A model generated the notes under the pieces. The model saw only the letters and a list, made by a program, of their open reading frames with translations, ran no database searches and was not told where the DNA came from. 64,000 nt of DNA from Symbiodinium natans (taxonomy: Eukaryota > Sar > Dinophyceae > Suessiales > Symbiodiniaceae), in NCBI GenBank assembly GCA_905221605.1, contig CAJNDS010002446.1, positions 621,148 through 685,147 on the forward strand, read 5' to 3'. Made by a program: the position numbers and the translations under genes. Positions 39,117-49,187 of the stretch are shown one piece after another. Numbering within the stretch: the first letter of the stretch is position 1; each line of letters opens with the position of its first letter.

Positions 39117-39298
39117 CAAAAGCACACACGCACAACACACCTGCTTAAGGGATGAAGGCAAGGAGAAGGGCCGGTTATAAATTCCTGGCGCAGGACCCTC
39201 TATCGCTGGTTTCGACACTTGCCTGTCAGGAACAGGAGCACCGGAGCTGGGCCTTTCTTGGGAGCCCGTGGCGGCACCACAAGGCAGACGGCCTCCTC
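38295..39298 (-). CDS. Alpha/beta hydrolase (esterase/peptidase-like), last two exons
   Basis: Two exons, 39223-39298 and 38295-39031, join in phase through a GC-AG intron that carries a CA microsatellite. The join gives about 270 residues. The first exon ends in the strand VLLFLTG, completed by NGHVDDRQDFL, which fits the oxyanion-loop region of this fold. The nucleophile elbow is LYATGLSLGAIGVW (G-x-S-x-G). The acid and base of the triad probably lie in the DADRYGGTPIHD region and the C-terminal HCLW segment, but this is a guess. The protein ends at a stop after SVPKDR. The N-terminal exon or exons were not identified, so a signal peptide cannot be judged. Substrate unknown. Confidence 0.75.
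39083..39115. repeat. CA microsatellite in hydrolase intron
   Basis: A CA dinucleotide repeat inside the intron 39032-39222 of the hydrolase gene. Confidence 0.95.
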
Positions 39299-39833
39299 CT
39301 GAGCGAAAAGGAACGCAAGGAGCTTCAGCAGCTTGAAAACGCTTTGGCTTGATTTTGGCGTGCCACTCGAAGCCAAAGCACTACAAACGTAAGCCCCAAC
39401 GGAGACCGGGGATTTTCAGGAACGAGCTAGCCTGTGCTCCATCCAACGTGACATGAAGCAGGGTATGTATTTCTTGTACCCCCAAAAGGACACCTAAGGT
39501 ATACACTCACCAATCTGAAAAAGGGACCTTATGCACACTCACCAAAAACAGTAATATAAACCCTGCTTCACATGTGGATTGGACGTCACTATGCAGCTGA
39601 CGCAGCTTGCCCACCCGAGCACATCCCGAGCACATCCCGAGCACATCCCGAGCCTCCGCGCCGAGGTCACAGCGGAAATGCTCCCAGCGGCTCTGCTGCA
39701 ACACCTGTCCCAGTAATTTCCCCGCTCGGGCGGATTTCGATCTAAACTCGTATAAACCAAGCAACCAAGCTTCGGGGGGTCTACAGCGGTCTACACGGGT
39801 CTACAGAGTCGACAAACAGGCCGAGAGTATCAT

Positions 39834-40058
39834 TTAAGTCGCCTCCCGGCTCAGCCGGGGGCAGTGGGCTTCATGGCTGTCGCTCTGCGCGGTACATTGG
39901 TCGCAGCACGTAGACTTCCCACGCTCTGCTCGGTACTCGCAGTGGTCGCAGAGCTTGCACTCCACAACGTCCGAGTCCCAAGCCGAGGTCATGGCTTCTG
40001 TCACTTCTTGAGCCAGGCGAGAGGCAGGACGGAGAACTGGGAACTGGGCGCTCAGCAT
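39834..40058 (-). CDS. Candidate Cys-rich exon, possible zinc-binding
   Basis: A minus-strand open segment encodes a helix (RLAQEVTEAMTSAW) followed by CKLCDHCEY, then CCDQC, and a C-terminal HCPRLSREAT before a stop. The paired cysteines suggest a small zinc site. No family is recognised and the left edge is uncertain. It lies on the same strand upstream of the hydrolase exons, so it could belong to that gene or to another. Confidence 0.3.
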   Translation of the reverse strand: MLSAQFPVLRPASRLAQEVTEAMTSAWDSDVVECKLCDHCEYRAERGKSTCCDQCTAQSDSHEAHCPRLSREAT

Positions 40059-40576
40059 GCAACTAGCATTCAGGCACCACCATGATCATGGTTTCTGGTC
40101 CCTCTGCACCATGTGAACCGAACGCACCGGCCGGTGAAGCACAAATGGTAAACCTCAAACCGAACGTTGCGGCGCGGGGTGAGACCTCATCTCTCTCTCT
40201 TCTGCCCGTCACAGCCCCGCCACTACCCGGCTCTCACGGACTTGGTCGACGAGGCGCGCCATTCCTGCATGCTGTAGCAAGCGGCAGGCAAGTCAGAAGC
40301 TCTGGTGCGAGAGGAGCGTTTGTTCAAGAGTAGGGATTATCCACCATTGTGGGTCAAAAGCCTCAGCGGCCACCCAGTCCACGCTGCCATCCAGATTCTT
40401 TGGCAGCCAAAGCAGGAACCTCCAAGCAACTCGCCGGCTTCGGGAGAGGTTTTGAATGTTTTGAAGAGTTGTTGGTTTTAGGAAGAAGCTGTTCTGCCTC
40501 TGCAGTGTGTCCGGGTCAGGCGACTCGGGTAATGCGGTGACGACCTCAATTTAAATTTCCTTCTCAGCACAGCAAT

Positions 40577-40804
40577 CTACGACGGGTGTAGAAAGGACAG
40601 AACACGGCTTGAAATTGGGATCCTGCATCGACCGGGTGTTGTCCCACGAGTGCTGCCAGCCCGTCCGCAGACTCGCCTCAGCGCCAAGTCGCTCAGAGCA
40701 GCGCGCGCACGCTTGGATGCTGAACACTTAGGCCAGGCACCAGCAAGGGCTGTTGCTAGCAACACCGCGTCTGCTTCCCCGGTCGACAATGCATGCTCAA
40801 TGGC
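40577..40804 (-). CDS. Candidate exon, unknown Ala/Leu-rich protein
   Basis: The segment starts after GAG followed by G (first base 40804). The peptide begins AIEHALSTGEADAVLLATAL and stays helix-forming for some 45 residues before becoming Arg-rich and less convincing. No function is proposed. Confidence 0.25.
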   Translation of the reverse strand, partial: AIEHALSTGEADAVLLATALAGAWPKCSASKRARAALSDLALRRVCGRAGSTRGTTPGRCRIPISSRVLSFLHPS

Positions 40805-40937
40805 CTCCACAACAACCACAAATAATCAGTATCACTACAGCGGAGCCTGTGCATCTCTTCAAAAGCACCCTTATCTGTGCTGGTTTCCTGTTGTTGCAAG
40901 GGATAAGGGGTTCCGGGCAACCCCACGCAACGAAAAG

Positions 40938-41100
40938 CGTAAAACGGGAAAAACGAAATTTCGATTTTACGCTTTTCCGCTTTTACGCTGGACGCGTGGG
41001 TCCGAAATTGGGACGGAGGAGGCACGCACGGTAAAACGGGAAAAACGAAATTTCGAAACTTACGCTTTGACGCTTTTACGCGCCGAGCACGCACGGGAAC
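40938..41100. repeat. Tandem duplication with inverted ends
   Basis: The word gtaaaacgggaaaaacgaaa is present twice (about 40,939 and 41,031), each copy followed by aatttcg and within 50 bases by ttttacgc, its partial inverse. Each copy can fold into a hairpin. Confidence 0.7.
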
Positions 41101-41775
41101 CCACTATTGAAACCAACGCCGGCAAGCCAGCTTAGCTTCTATTTGCAGTGAGTCCATGGAGTGGCGAACGCAAAGCGGACCTCTCCGAAGGCGGCCAGTG
41201 ACACGGTTGACCTCAAAGTGACGTCTGCTCAGGGTTCCCTGTTTAGGTTGTTTTTTGGGGTGTTTTTGGCTTCCCAAAAGTGTGCTCTGAGCCGGATGAC
41301 CGATCACTCAGGAGGCAAGCCACAATCGAGTCAACCTGCCCAGCGACAAGATGGGAAGAAAAGGGACCACGACATCGCTCTCCGAATGTTGCCGAATGTT
41401 GCAGGGTTCCCCATAACCATCATGCTGGGGTGCTGTGGATGCTCGGGCTCTGCAGCAGTGACCACTAGCCGGTAGGAGGACCCACAAACGACCTGTCATG
41501 CAGCATTTCCTAGCGACTTAAACCCGCTCGAAATCGCATACACCTTGACACTGGGGCCCCTCTAGTCATCTTCTTCGCGCAAGCGTAGATTCTCTTTTCG
41601 GCCGTCAGACGCTGACACCGTTGGCACAGGATGGCGCACGCGGGCTTTCCAGCCCCTCACGACCCTCACTGCCCTCACGCGAAGGACTGTTCCTGTTCAC
41701 ACTGATCTGGCTCGGCTCCCGGGACCTGCAAAGGACTTGAGCATGGCCTTGAAGATTCACACCCCACGGAAATCT

Positions 41776-44700
41776 TCAACATCCAGTAAGCTGGCGGCCT
41801 GGGCTTTCCGAAATCTCCTTGGAAGACATTGAAGACTCTACCGTTGTCATAGCAACCGGCGGTGCTTGCCTTGACAGCCTGCGCAGCTCCTTGTGTCTAC
41901 TGAGAATCTGCTGCATCTCCTGAACCTGGCCCTTGTCGGGTGTCATGTATCTCGTGTCGAAGTCAGGATCGAGGCTCGTGTGGTGGGACAGCCGCAAGTC
42001 CCAGCCACCCAGCTTCCTGCAAGCTTAGAGAAAGTTACAAACGAGAGGAAAGGTACAGGAATGGATAGAATAGTGATAGAATGTCATGCGGGCCTGTACC
42101 ACCTCACTCGGGCATCGAACTCCACGAGCTGCCCCAGCTTCGGTGCCAGCTGCGCCAGTTGCTTCCCCACCTTGCAAGGAGCTTCTGTGGCCTTAATTGA
42201 GACTTAAGACTCTGCCTGGCTTCTGCGGAGACGTGGGCTCTTCTTTTGTTTGCGTGCGGCTGCGGTATGTCTGAACCACAGCCAAAGTAGCTGTTCAACC
42301 GCAAAGCTCTCACTTCAGCTTCAAGTGACAGGCCAGCAATTTGCCGTACGTCGTGCACCCTGTGTGCACATATGTGCACCTTGAGATATTCTATGGACAT
42401 GTTTGGCCCACATGGACACAGCCATCTCGAGCTGCGCCGGTCCGCCTGCTTCGGGCGAAAAGCAACTCGGAGCTTGGGGAACAGGCTCGACTGAAGTGCC
42501 GGGATGAAGAAGCAGAACCCACTCTCAGCCCTTTCAGTGCCGGGTCTTCAACGCATGTTACAGAAATTCTACAGAACATCATGAACATCGCCCAGCTGGC
42601 GTCGAGGCCTGCGCGTGCAAGAAAAACTCGGCACGGAACTGACCACAGAGACCAATCCGATCGTCTCTGTGTCAAAAAGTTAGGCTATCGGCGAGTTTGT
42701 GCAGGAACTTTTGCCAACAGTTCTCGGACTGCCAGGCCTTTGCTAGGAAGACTGTGTGGATGCGGCTTTCTGGTGACTCATTTGTAAGATCCTGCACTGC
42801 AATGACTCCGCCTGACTTTAGGCAGCGCTTTGGGGGAACATTCGTGTCTGCACCACCGCTACGCCGATGCTACACATCGGTGTCAGGGGTGTGCTGTCGT
42901 CGGTTCTGCGTTATCGCCCCAAGCAATCGCACAAGCGTGTCACTGCCGATCCCGAGCCTAGGACAAGCCAGGCAAATACTGAGTTGATGCTGGACGCTGA
43001 GAAACTTTGAGGAAACTTCTGAAAGGTCCAGTAGTACCTTCCAAGAGGCTGCTTCACAATGTTCTCCTTGTTCACCAGGTCGGCGCCAAGGATATCATCT
43101 AAGCTAACCACCTGCAAACTGCTCCCAGTTGGAGCTGAGTACAACATAAGAGCACCTGGGACGAGACATGAGATGCACCGGGCCTCATCCTCATTGAATT
43201 TGAAGAACTCCAAGTAGAATCTAGTGTATCTCGCCTTGAGGTGCGGCAGAATCTTGATCACAGGAGGAGAGTGCACCATGAAGTGTCTTCGCGGTGACCA
43301 CAAACTTGAAAACTCCTTGTGTAACGACCTATCTACGCAGATCTATACGTCATGGCAAGCCACAATGGAAAAAAGGGTCCAAGCGATCGCGCCAGTGCAT
43401 ATGCAGGCCGGGATGGGATCCATCCTCCACGAGCGTTCTCACTGTTATCGCGGTAGTTTTCAAGCTGGCCAGCAAAGCAGACGACTCCAAAAATTGCCGC
43501 ATGATTCTGCATGACCCCACTAAGCCACGGTCTTGATCCAGGCAATCACAGCCACGCTGCAGCAGCAAGCCACGATCCCGGTGCCAAAGGACCTCAACGA
43601 CGCAGAATGTCACAAGAGCATGCCACCTCGCAAAAAGCCTTCGCAGGATTTTGGTGCCTGAAGACGATGGCCCTCTGGTTGTACATGCCTGTGGAGAAAG
43701 CAACGCAAAGCAATGCGCAGCAAGAGCAAAAATCAAGAGGAAGGCCATATTCGGCCACATGGACCCCATCTCGGATCGGCCTTCCACCGCACGCACCATG
43801 GAGCCATCGGGCCCTCGCAAGGCCAGGCCAGTGCCCATCACGGTGATGCAGGTCGTCATCGCGACCTTCAGTGTGTCGGGAGGATGTTTTGCTTAACCTC
43901 CCTGGCATGCTGAACCTGAGAACTGACTCAGGAGAAGCCTGAGACCTGCATCCTTGTCTGATCTAATAATCGACCAGGATCTCAGCAACACTTGGCACCC
44001 CTTGAAAGACGCACAACGTCTCACTGAAAATCCATAGACTCCCTCAGAACTCGATTGCAAGATCTCGTCCGCGGTATGGAAACCCTCCTCTAAAATTGCC
44101 ACTGCAGGGTGCTCCTGGGAGCCCTAGGGTTGCTTTTTCCGTTCACTCGGATTCTAAGGTTCAGGCACATCTCAGATTGGCGACCAACCTCGGCTCGAAA
44201 TGCACAGAAATTTCGAGAAGATATACTCACACCAACTGTACTCTCAAAAGTTGGCGTGCACCCGCCATGCCTTGTTTGGGGCACACAACCCCTCTGGAAG
44301 TCCAAGCAGCGTAATGACTGCAAAAACGTAGTAGACCCCTTGCAGGGCAAAGTGCGCCGTCTCCGGCATGTGGAACTCGACTACCATTACAACCTTGGTT
44401 TGCTGCTGCTGACCTCTTACCCCCGCTGCAGTTGACACGCAACGGCCCGCAGCCCACTTGTGCAATTGATTGCAATTGTCCAGCAAGTTTGCGAGTGACG
44501 GCGAAGCCAGCCAGCACAGCTGCCTGTGTGCCAACAGCGTCGAAGTTGCCCTGCACAAAGCACGTATAGACACCCAAACGAGCTCTTGAGTTACGGAGAG
44601 CCTTGTGTAGAGCCAGCTCTTTTCCTTTGAGCTCCGTCGCATTCTTGCGGATGGTGCTCGTCAGGAGTAACTTGTCCGCAGCAAGCATGGCGGCCTCAGG

Positions 44701-45572
44701 AGAAAGGAGCCACAGGCAGGTACATGTTTTAGGGTGACAGGGCGACAATGAGCGACAGAACACCCAGAGCAACTTAGCGCACTGAGGCCAAGGCTACGCG
44801 AGCACGCACAACAGTGCCCAAGCCCCTTGAACTTGAGCTCCAAAAATTTCCCAGGACGTGAAGCTTGATAAGCTTTTCGCGGAAGTGCATATCATGCCAT
44901 GCAGATGCATATTAGGGCATCTCAAGCTCTTAAGGGTTGAACATACATCTTGCTTCGAGGTTGCGCACTCACTGTTTACATGCTAGCTGCGCCTAGCATG
45001 TTAAGACTTAAGATCTGCTCGAAGGACAGCACTCCCTCTGCCAACCTTCAGCCAGACATGGTCTGTGTGAATCTTGCCGGGGAGATCGGCAGAAGTAGCC
45101 ACGACATTTCGCAGCAGCAGTGTATCCTTCTGCCACGCCTGCAGCAGCTTACTTCGTGAAAAGATGTGCTTTACAAAGCCATCCAAATCAACACAGGACA
45201 AACAGACCTACGGGATGGTCGACTCGCCTTGCGGCCGCGAGTCCGGCCGCGCCGAGCCACCGTGGCGCGGAAGCGAAGCCGCTGCATGGTGGCCCCCAGC
45301 AGGCCTTGCCGAAGATGCTGGTGGGCTGGGCCCGGAGGGCTTGGTCCCGGCGGTTGCGGCCTGAGTTGTGTTTGCCTGGTTTTGGCTTTAGCCGCAGATT
45401 TCTTCGGAGACACGGGAAGCTCTCCCGTCAGGTCAATGGGGAAGGTGTCTGGTCTGCCAGTACGAAGCGGCAACCTCCATGCGTTCCAGCTTCCTGACAA
45501 GGCAGCTGAAGGCAAGTCCCGCTCGTCTTCTTCCACATCAATCACGACAGTCGCATCAACCCAATTCGCCAT
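41776..45572 (-). CDS. Conserved protein with HVW...FDARV module, four exons; hosts an inner gene
   Basis: Exons 45414-45572, 45046-45207, 42103-42170 and 41776-42016 join in phase to 209 residues, all with GT-AG introns. The ATG at 45572 is in the context ACCATGG. The N-terminal exon is acidic (VIDVEEDERDLP). Exon 2 ends and exon 3 begins so that LPGKIHTDHVWLK continues as VGKQLAQLAPKLGQLVEFDA, then RVRKLGGWDLRLS. This 'DHVW ... FDARV ... L' pattern resembles small beta-rich modules I have seen in uncharacterised bacterial and algal proteins, so a nucleic-acid-binding barrel is conceivable but unproven. The C-terminus is charged and Ser-rich. The end of exon 1 is the least certain boundary. 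The intron 42171-45045 contains the Orai-like gene. Confidence 0.65.
43038..44688 (-). CDS. Orai-like calcium-channel family gene (partial model), inside an intron
   Basis: Exon 44500-44688 starts at an ATG with the context GCCGCCATG and encodes a charged N-terminus (ELKGKELALHKALRNSRARL) and AAVLAGFA. Exon 44319-44393 continues VVMVVEFHMPE and a second hydrophobic segment. An exon from 43865 reads VAMTTCITVMGTGLALRG, with a third hydrophobic segment (NMAFLLIFALAAHCFALL) before a probable GC donor near 43,690. The first membrane segment ends in ...GFAVVMVVE..., matching the Orai pattern in which a single pore Glu follows GFAMVAM-V. Two further in-phase exons, 43184-43234 (ARYTRFYLEFFKFNEDE) and 43038-43111 (VVSLDDILGADLVNKENIV), may be its C-terminal cytosolic part or another gene. 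Orai proteins form store-operated Ca2+ channels in the plasma membrane; a fourth membrane segment was not located. Confidence 0.55.
44689..44705 (-). other. Candidate trans-splice acceptor of the Orai-like gene
   Basis: The minus strand reads ctcctttctcctgag followed by GCCGCC and ATG, a pyrimidine-rich AG|G six bases upstream of the start codon. Function as a spliced-leader acceptor is inferred. Confidence 0.4.
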
Positions 45573-46379
45573 GGTAGGCAACTGTCGGGCGGCGGCATAA
45601 TATGATTCCAGAAGGTCAAAGAGTTGGCGCCAGATTTCGATGAATCGAACAAGTGACTGATGACTGATGATTCACGCGTACTCCTACGTCGTGTCGGCTA
45701 CATAGACTTGGTTGCCTCTTGTCTGAGTCTGGGGAGCAGCGGCTTTGTACCAGTACGCCGCCGTCACTTCATTTTTCGTTTTGCTGCTTTTTCCTGGACT
45801 GAGATCTGGGGTGCAAAGCTGCGGAATCCAACGACAATCGACTACAGACCTACTGATCGCACAGAAATGCTGGCCAGGTGCGAACAAAAACCGAAATAAT
45901 GCGAATCACAGGCTCACTGCCTCCCGCAAGCTGAGCCCAACAGACAGCGACTGAAGGAAGGTGGCAAACTGTTCCGGGCCTGAGTATCACATGGCACTGC
46001 AGCCAAGGTCGGGCAACTGCAAGCCCTTTTGCTGAGCATAAAGAGCACTTCCTTCAATCGAGGTTCAAAAGCACTTCGCACAGATCGAAGCTGAGTGCCT
46101 CGCTGAGTTCACCGAGACCGGTGGTGTCGTGCCGGGCGAAGGCCTAGCTTACACATGGCAAAGGCGTGTCTGCGAACATCTTGTTCTCTGTCCAACTTCA
46201 ACTTCATCTTCGTCACAGTGGGACATGCTGGTAGTGAGAGCTTGAAGTGCCATTTTGTTGGATCTCAGTGGCCCGTTATTCTTGCAGTGCCCTTTCTGAT
46301 ACGCACCTTTTTCTACTGGCGTGCCAGCTTTTTGGCCCATGAAGGTTCGCCGCCCTGGCATCCGAAGCTCAGCCGAAGC
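45573..46379. other. Spacer between PPR gene and next gene
   Basis: About 800 bp with no recognised feature. It should contain the 3' UTR of the PPR gene and the 5' region of the HVW/FDARV gene. Confidence 0.5.
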
Positions 46380-49187
46380 TCAGCCGAAGCTCTGCCGAAT
46401 GCAGTCAAGGATGGTCACCTCCGCCTGGACCATCAAGGAGACGGCATGTGCTAGGAGGCCCCTCTCGCTGTGCTCGCTGGCAGCAACTGCTGCAGCGAAG
46501 GTTTGCACCGTAGCCTCGATAGACTGGTCTCTTAGCTCTTTAAAGAGGTACAAGGCACTCTGCCACTGACCAGCGAGCTGACAGGCAGACAGGGCCGCGT
46601 TGTAGACGACTACATCGACTCCATCGACTCCATCGACTACATCGGCATCGTCACTCTTCATGGCTCCCTGGTGTTGGGCCAGCAGCGAGAGTGCCCATTC
46701 CCACTGGCTAGTACTCGCGCAGGCACGGATCGCGGCACTGAGGGCCATTCGGCTCAACCGGGCTCTGCACCATACTGTCAAGCGCAAGGCACATTGCCAC
46801 TGCCCAACAGTTTCGCATGCGCTGATTGTGGAGCTGTGTGTGATGGCATTGTGCTGCAAGCCAATCATTCTCAGCCCCTGCACTAAACAGAGCGCCTCCT
46901 GCCATTGCTGCCCTCTACAGGCTGCTAAAGCCGCATTCTGGTTAATGACATTCTTTTGCAAAGCTCTGCGCTGAATGTTGACAAGTAAGGTCAGTGCAGT
47001 TTCCCAGTCACGGCCCTTTGCACATACGCTGATCGCCGACGTGAAAGCAAGCACTGACGCTTGAATCCCTTCATTCTCAAGCTGGGCCAAAAGAGAGAAG
47101 ACTCGTTGCGGCTGCTTGCCAGCATCACACGCATTCATTGCAGCGCCGTAGCTGAAAACATCGGCAAGTCTTTGCTTCTGCAGTGAGGTCAACTGCCAGA
47201 GGGCTAGTTGCCACTGGCTGCCACTAGCCCAGGCACTCATGGCAGAGTTGTATGACACCAGGCTGCGCTGCAACTTCACGTCGTCGATTTCCTCGAGCAA
47301 GCACAGGGCTCGCTGCCATTCCTCCCCTAGGACGCAAGCGCTGAGCGCCGAATTATATGAGATGATATCCCTGTGAACTAGTTCGCGTTCATCCAAACAC
47401 CGAAGTGCCCATTGCCAACCTTCACAACTCCCGCAAGCACTGATCGCAGCGTTGGATAGAACCGAAGTGTCTGACAAGCCCTCCTTGCGTGTCTCAGTGA
47501 GGTAGCTGAGCGCTCTGGCCCAAACGTCACTGGTCCCAGTTCCTCTGATGAGCGAGGCATAGCTGATCTCGTCGGCTTGCAAGGATCCTTCCACCAGGCC
47601 TCTCACAACTGAGATTGATTGTCGCCACTGGCCGTCTGCCGTCAGGGAGTTTATCATCACATTGCAGCCTATTTCGTCAGGCAGCACGTCTTGTCGTTGA
47701 AACTTCGCCAGTAGCTGAAGCCCGCAGCGCCAACGGTCAAATGCTCGCAGGGCCGCATTGCAGAGCCTGCTCTCAACTTGCAAGGCCATCCTTTGCATCT
47801 TTTGCAAGAAGTCCAGGCCGGCAGCCCACCGGCCAGAGTGATTGCATGCATTCATCGCCGAGCTCAGCGCTCCTGCATCCAGCTGCACAAACGTCTGCTG
47901 AAGCCGCAAGAAGAGTTTAAGAAGGGCCTCCCAGCGCCTACCAGACTCGCAAGCACTCAGGGTGGCAGTGAAAGACGCCAGGCTTCCTTGGAGACCTTGC
48001 TTCAAGGCAAGGTTCAAGAGGTGCAATGCTTGCAGCCACTGGCTTCCTGCAGCGCATGCACTGATGGCAGCATTGTATGAAACGAGGTTGCACTCCAACT
48101 CCACTCTGTCAACCTCTTCCAGCAGGCACATGGCACGCTGCCACTCTCCTCCCTCAGCGCAGGCACTCAGTGCAGAGTTGTAGGAGACGACGTCCTTTCG
48201 AAGTCGCTGCCGCTCAGTCTCACCAAAGCACTGGAGCGCCCACTGCCAGGATGCCCTGGAGGCGCTGATGACTGACGTGTACAGGATCATATTGCCAGGC
48301 AACTCAGCTTCGCCGCATCGTCGCAAGAGGCGCAAGGCGCGAGACCAAGAGAAGGACGTGACGGCAGGAAGATGCGTGATCACATTCACCTGCAGCTGGC
48401 CCTTCTCCATCCTTGTCAGGGTAGCGACGGACTGTTGCCAGCGCCCCAGACCAGCAGTGTCACCAGCAGCCCCAGCGTGGATGGCCGCGTTGCAGAGCAC
48501 CAGGTCAGCCTGGCCACGCCTTTCTGCGAAATCCACTTGAAGAGAAAGTGCTTGGGGCCAGGCATTGGAGGCGCAGGCACGCGTGGCCGATGTGATGGGG
48601 ACAGGAGAGACACTCGCATGCAAATGCTCAAGAAGGCACAGGGCCCACGACCACATAACCTGACAGGAGCCGATGGCACTGCTGCAAGACACTTCATCCC
48701 GCTGTAGGGCTCGATCCTTTGCATCGCCCAGCACAGTCAACGCGCACCTCCACTCTTCACTCTTCTCACACGCATGTATGGCCGCGTTCAAGATGTAAAC
48801 ATTGGCTTCGAGCCTACGCTCCTTCAACTGCCTCAACTTCAACTGATGCCAGAGGATAAGCCCCTGCTGCCATCGGCCCCGTCTCCCCCACTGACTGATG
48901 GACGAGCAGTAGCTTGCCGGAGACGCCTTGCGCAACGGATCCCAGCGTATTGCGTCCACTGCCAAGACACTGTCCTGCCACTGCGGAGGTCTCTGTCCCT
49001 GTGGGTCTGCTCTCCTTTTGAGGCACGGGGCCGTGCGGGCCATGCTTTGAATCTGGCCATACTGCAAAGTTGGCGATGCTGTCCCATGCGGCGCCCGTCT
49101 ACGACCTGGCACATGGATGGCACCCTTCTTGCGCTCCGCGCCTTTCAAAGTTCTGGGCCCGAAGCGTGCTACGGCAGATACATGCAA
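46380..49187 (-). CDS. Pentatricopeptide repeat (PPR) protein, intronless
   Basis: A single open frame of 935 residues carries about twenty degenerate 35-residue repeats of the type VSYNSALSACAEGGEWQRAM, the signature of P-class PPR proteins. Such proteins bind organelle RNA one base per repeat and act in plastid or mitochondrial RNA processing or stability. The first 100 residues are basic and lack repeats, compatible with an organelle targeting region. An in-frame ATG at 49,043 (MARTAPCLKRR) is a plausible alternative start. No DYW or E domain follows; the protein ends in an amphipathic segment. Two repeat pairs in different parts of the protein are unusually alike (see findings). A VVDGVDGVDVV stretch interrupts one repeat near the C-terminus and reflects a GAC/GTA microsatellite in the gene. 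Confidence 0.95.
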   Translation of the reverse strand: MHVSAVARFGPRTLKGAERKKGAIHVPGRRRAPHGTASPTLQYGQIQSMARTAPCLKRRADPQGQRPPQWQDSVLAVDAIRWDPLRKASPASYCSSISQWGRRGRWQQGLILWHQLKLRQLKERRLEANVYILNAAIHACEKSEEWRCALTVLGDAKDRALQRDEVSCSSAIGSCQVMWSWALCLLEHLHASVSPVPITSATRACASNAWPQALSLQVDFAERRGQADLVLCNAAIHAGAAGDTAGLGRWQQSVATLTRMEKGQLQVNVITHLPAVTSFSWSRALRLLRRCGEAELPGNMILYTSVISASRASWQWALQCFGETERQRLRKDVVSYNSALSACAEGGEWQRAMCLLEEVDRVELECNLVSYNAAISACAAGSQWLQALHLLNLALKQGLQGSLASFTATLSACESGRRWEALLKLFLRLQQTFVQLDAGALSSAMNACNHSGRWAAGLDFLQKMQRMALQVESRLCNAALRAFDRWRCGLQLLAKFQRQDVLPDEIGCNVMINSLTADGQWRQSISVVRGLVEGSLQADEISYASLIRGTGTSDVWARALSYLTETRKEGLSDTSVLSNAAISACGSCEGWQWALRCLDERELVHRDIISYNSALSACVLGEEWQRALCLLEEIDDVKLQRSLVSYNSAMSAWASGSQWQLALWQLTSLQKQRLADVFSYGAAMNACDAGKQPQRVFSLLAQLENEGIQASVLAFTSAISVCAKGRDWETALTLLVNIQRRALQKNVINQNAALAACRGQQWQEALCLVQGLRMIGLQHNAITHSSTISACETVGQWQCALRLTVWCRARLSRMALSAAIRACASTSQWEWALSLLAQHQGAMKSDDADVVDGVDGVDVVVYNAALSACQLAGQWQSALYLFKELRDQSIEATVQTFAAAVAASEHSERGLLAHAVSLMVQAEVTILDCIRQSFG

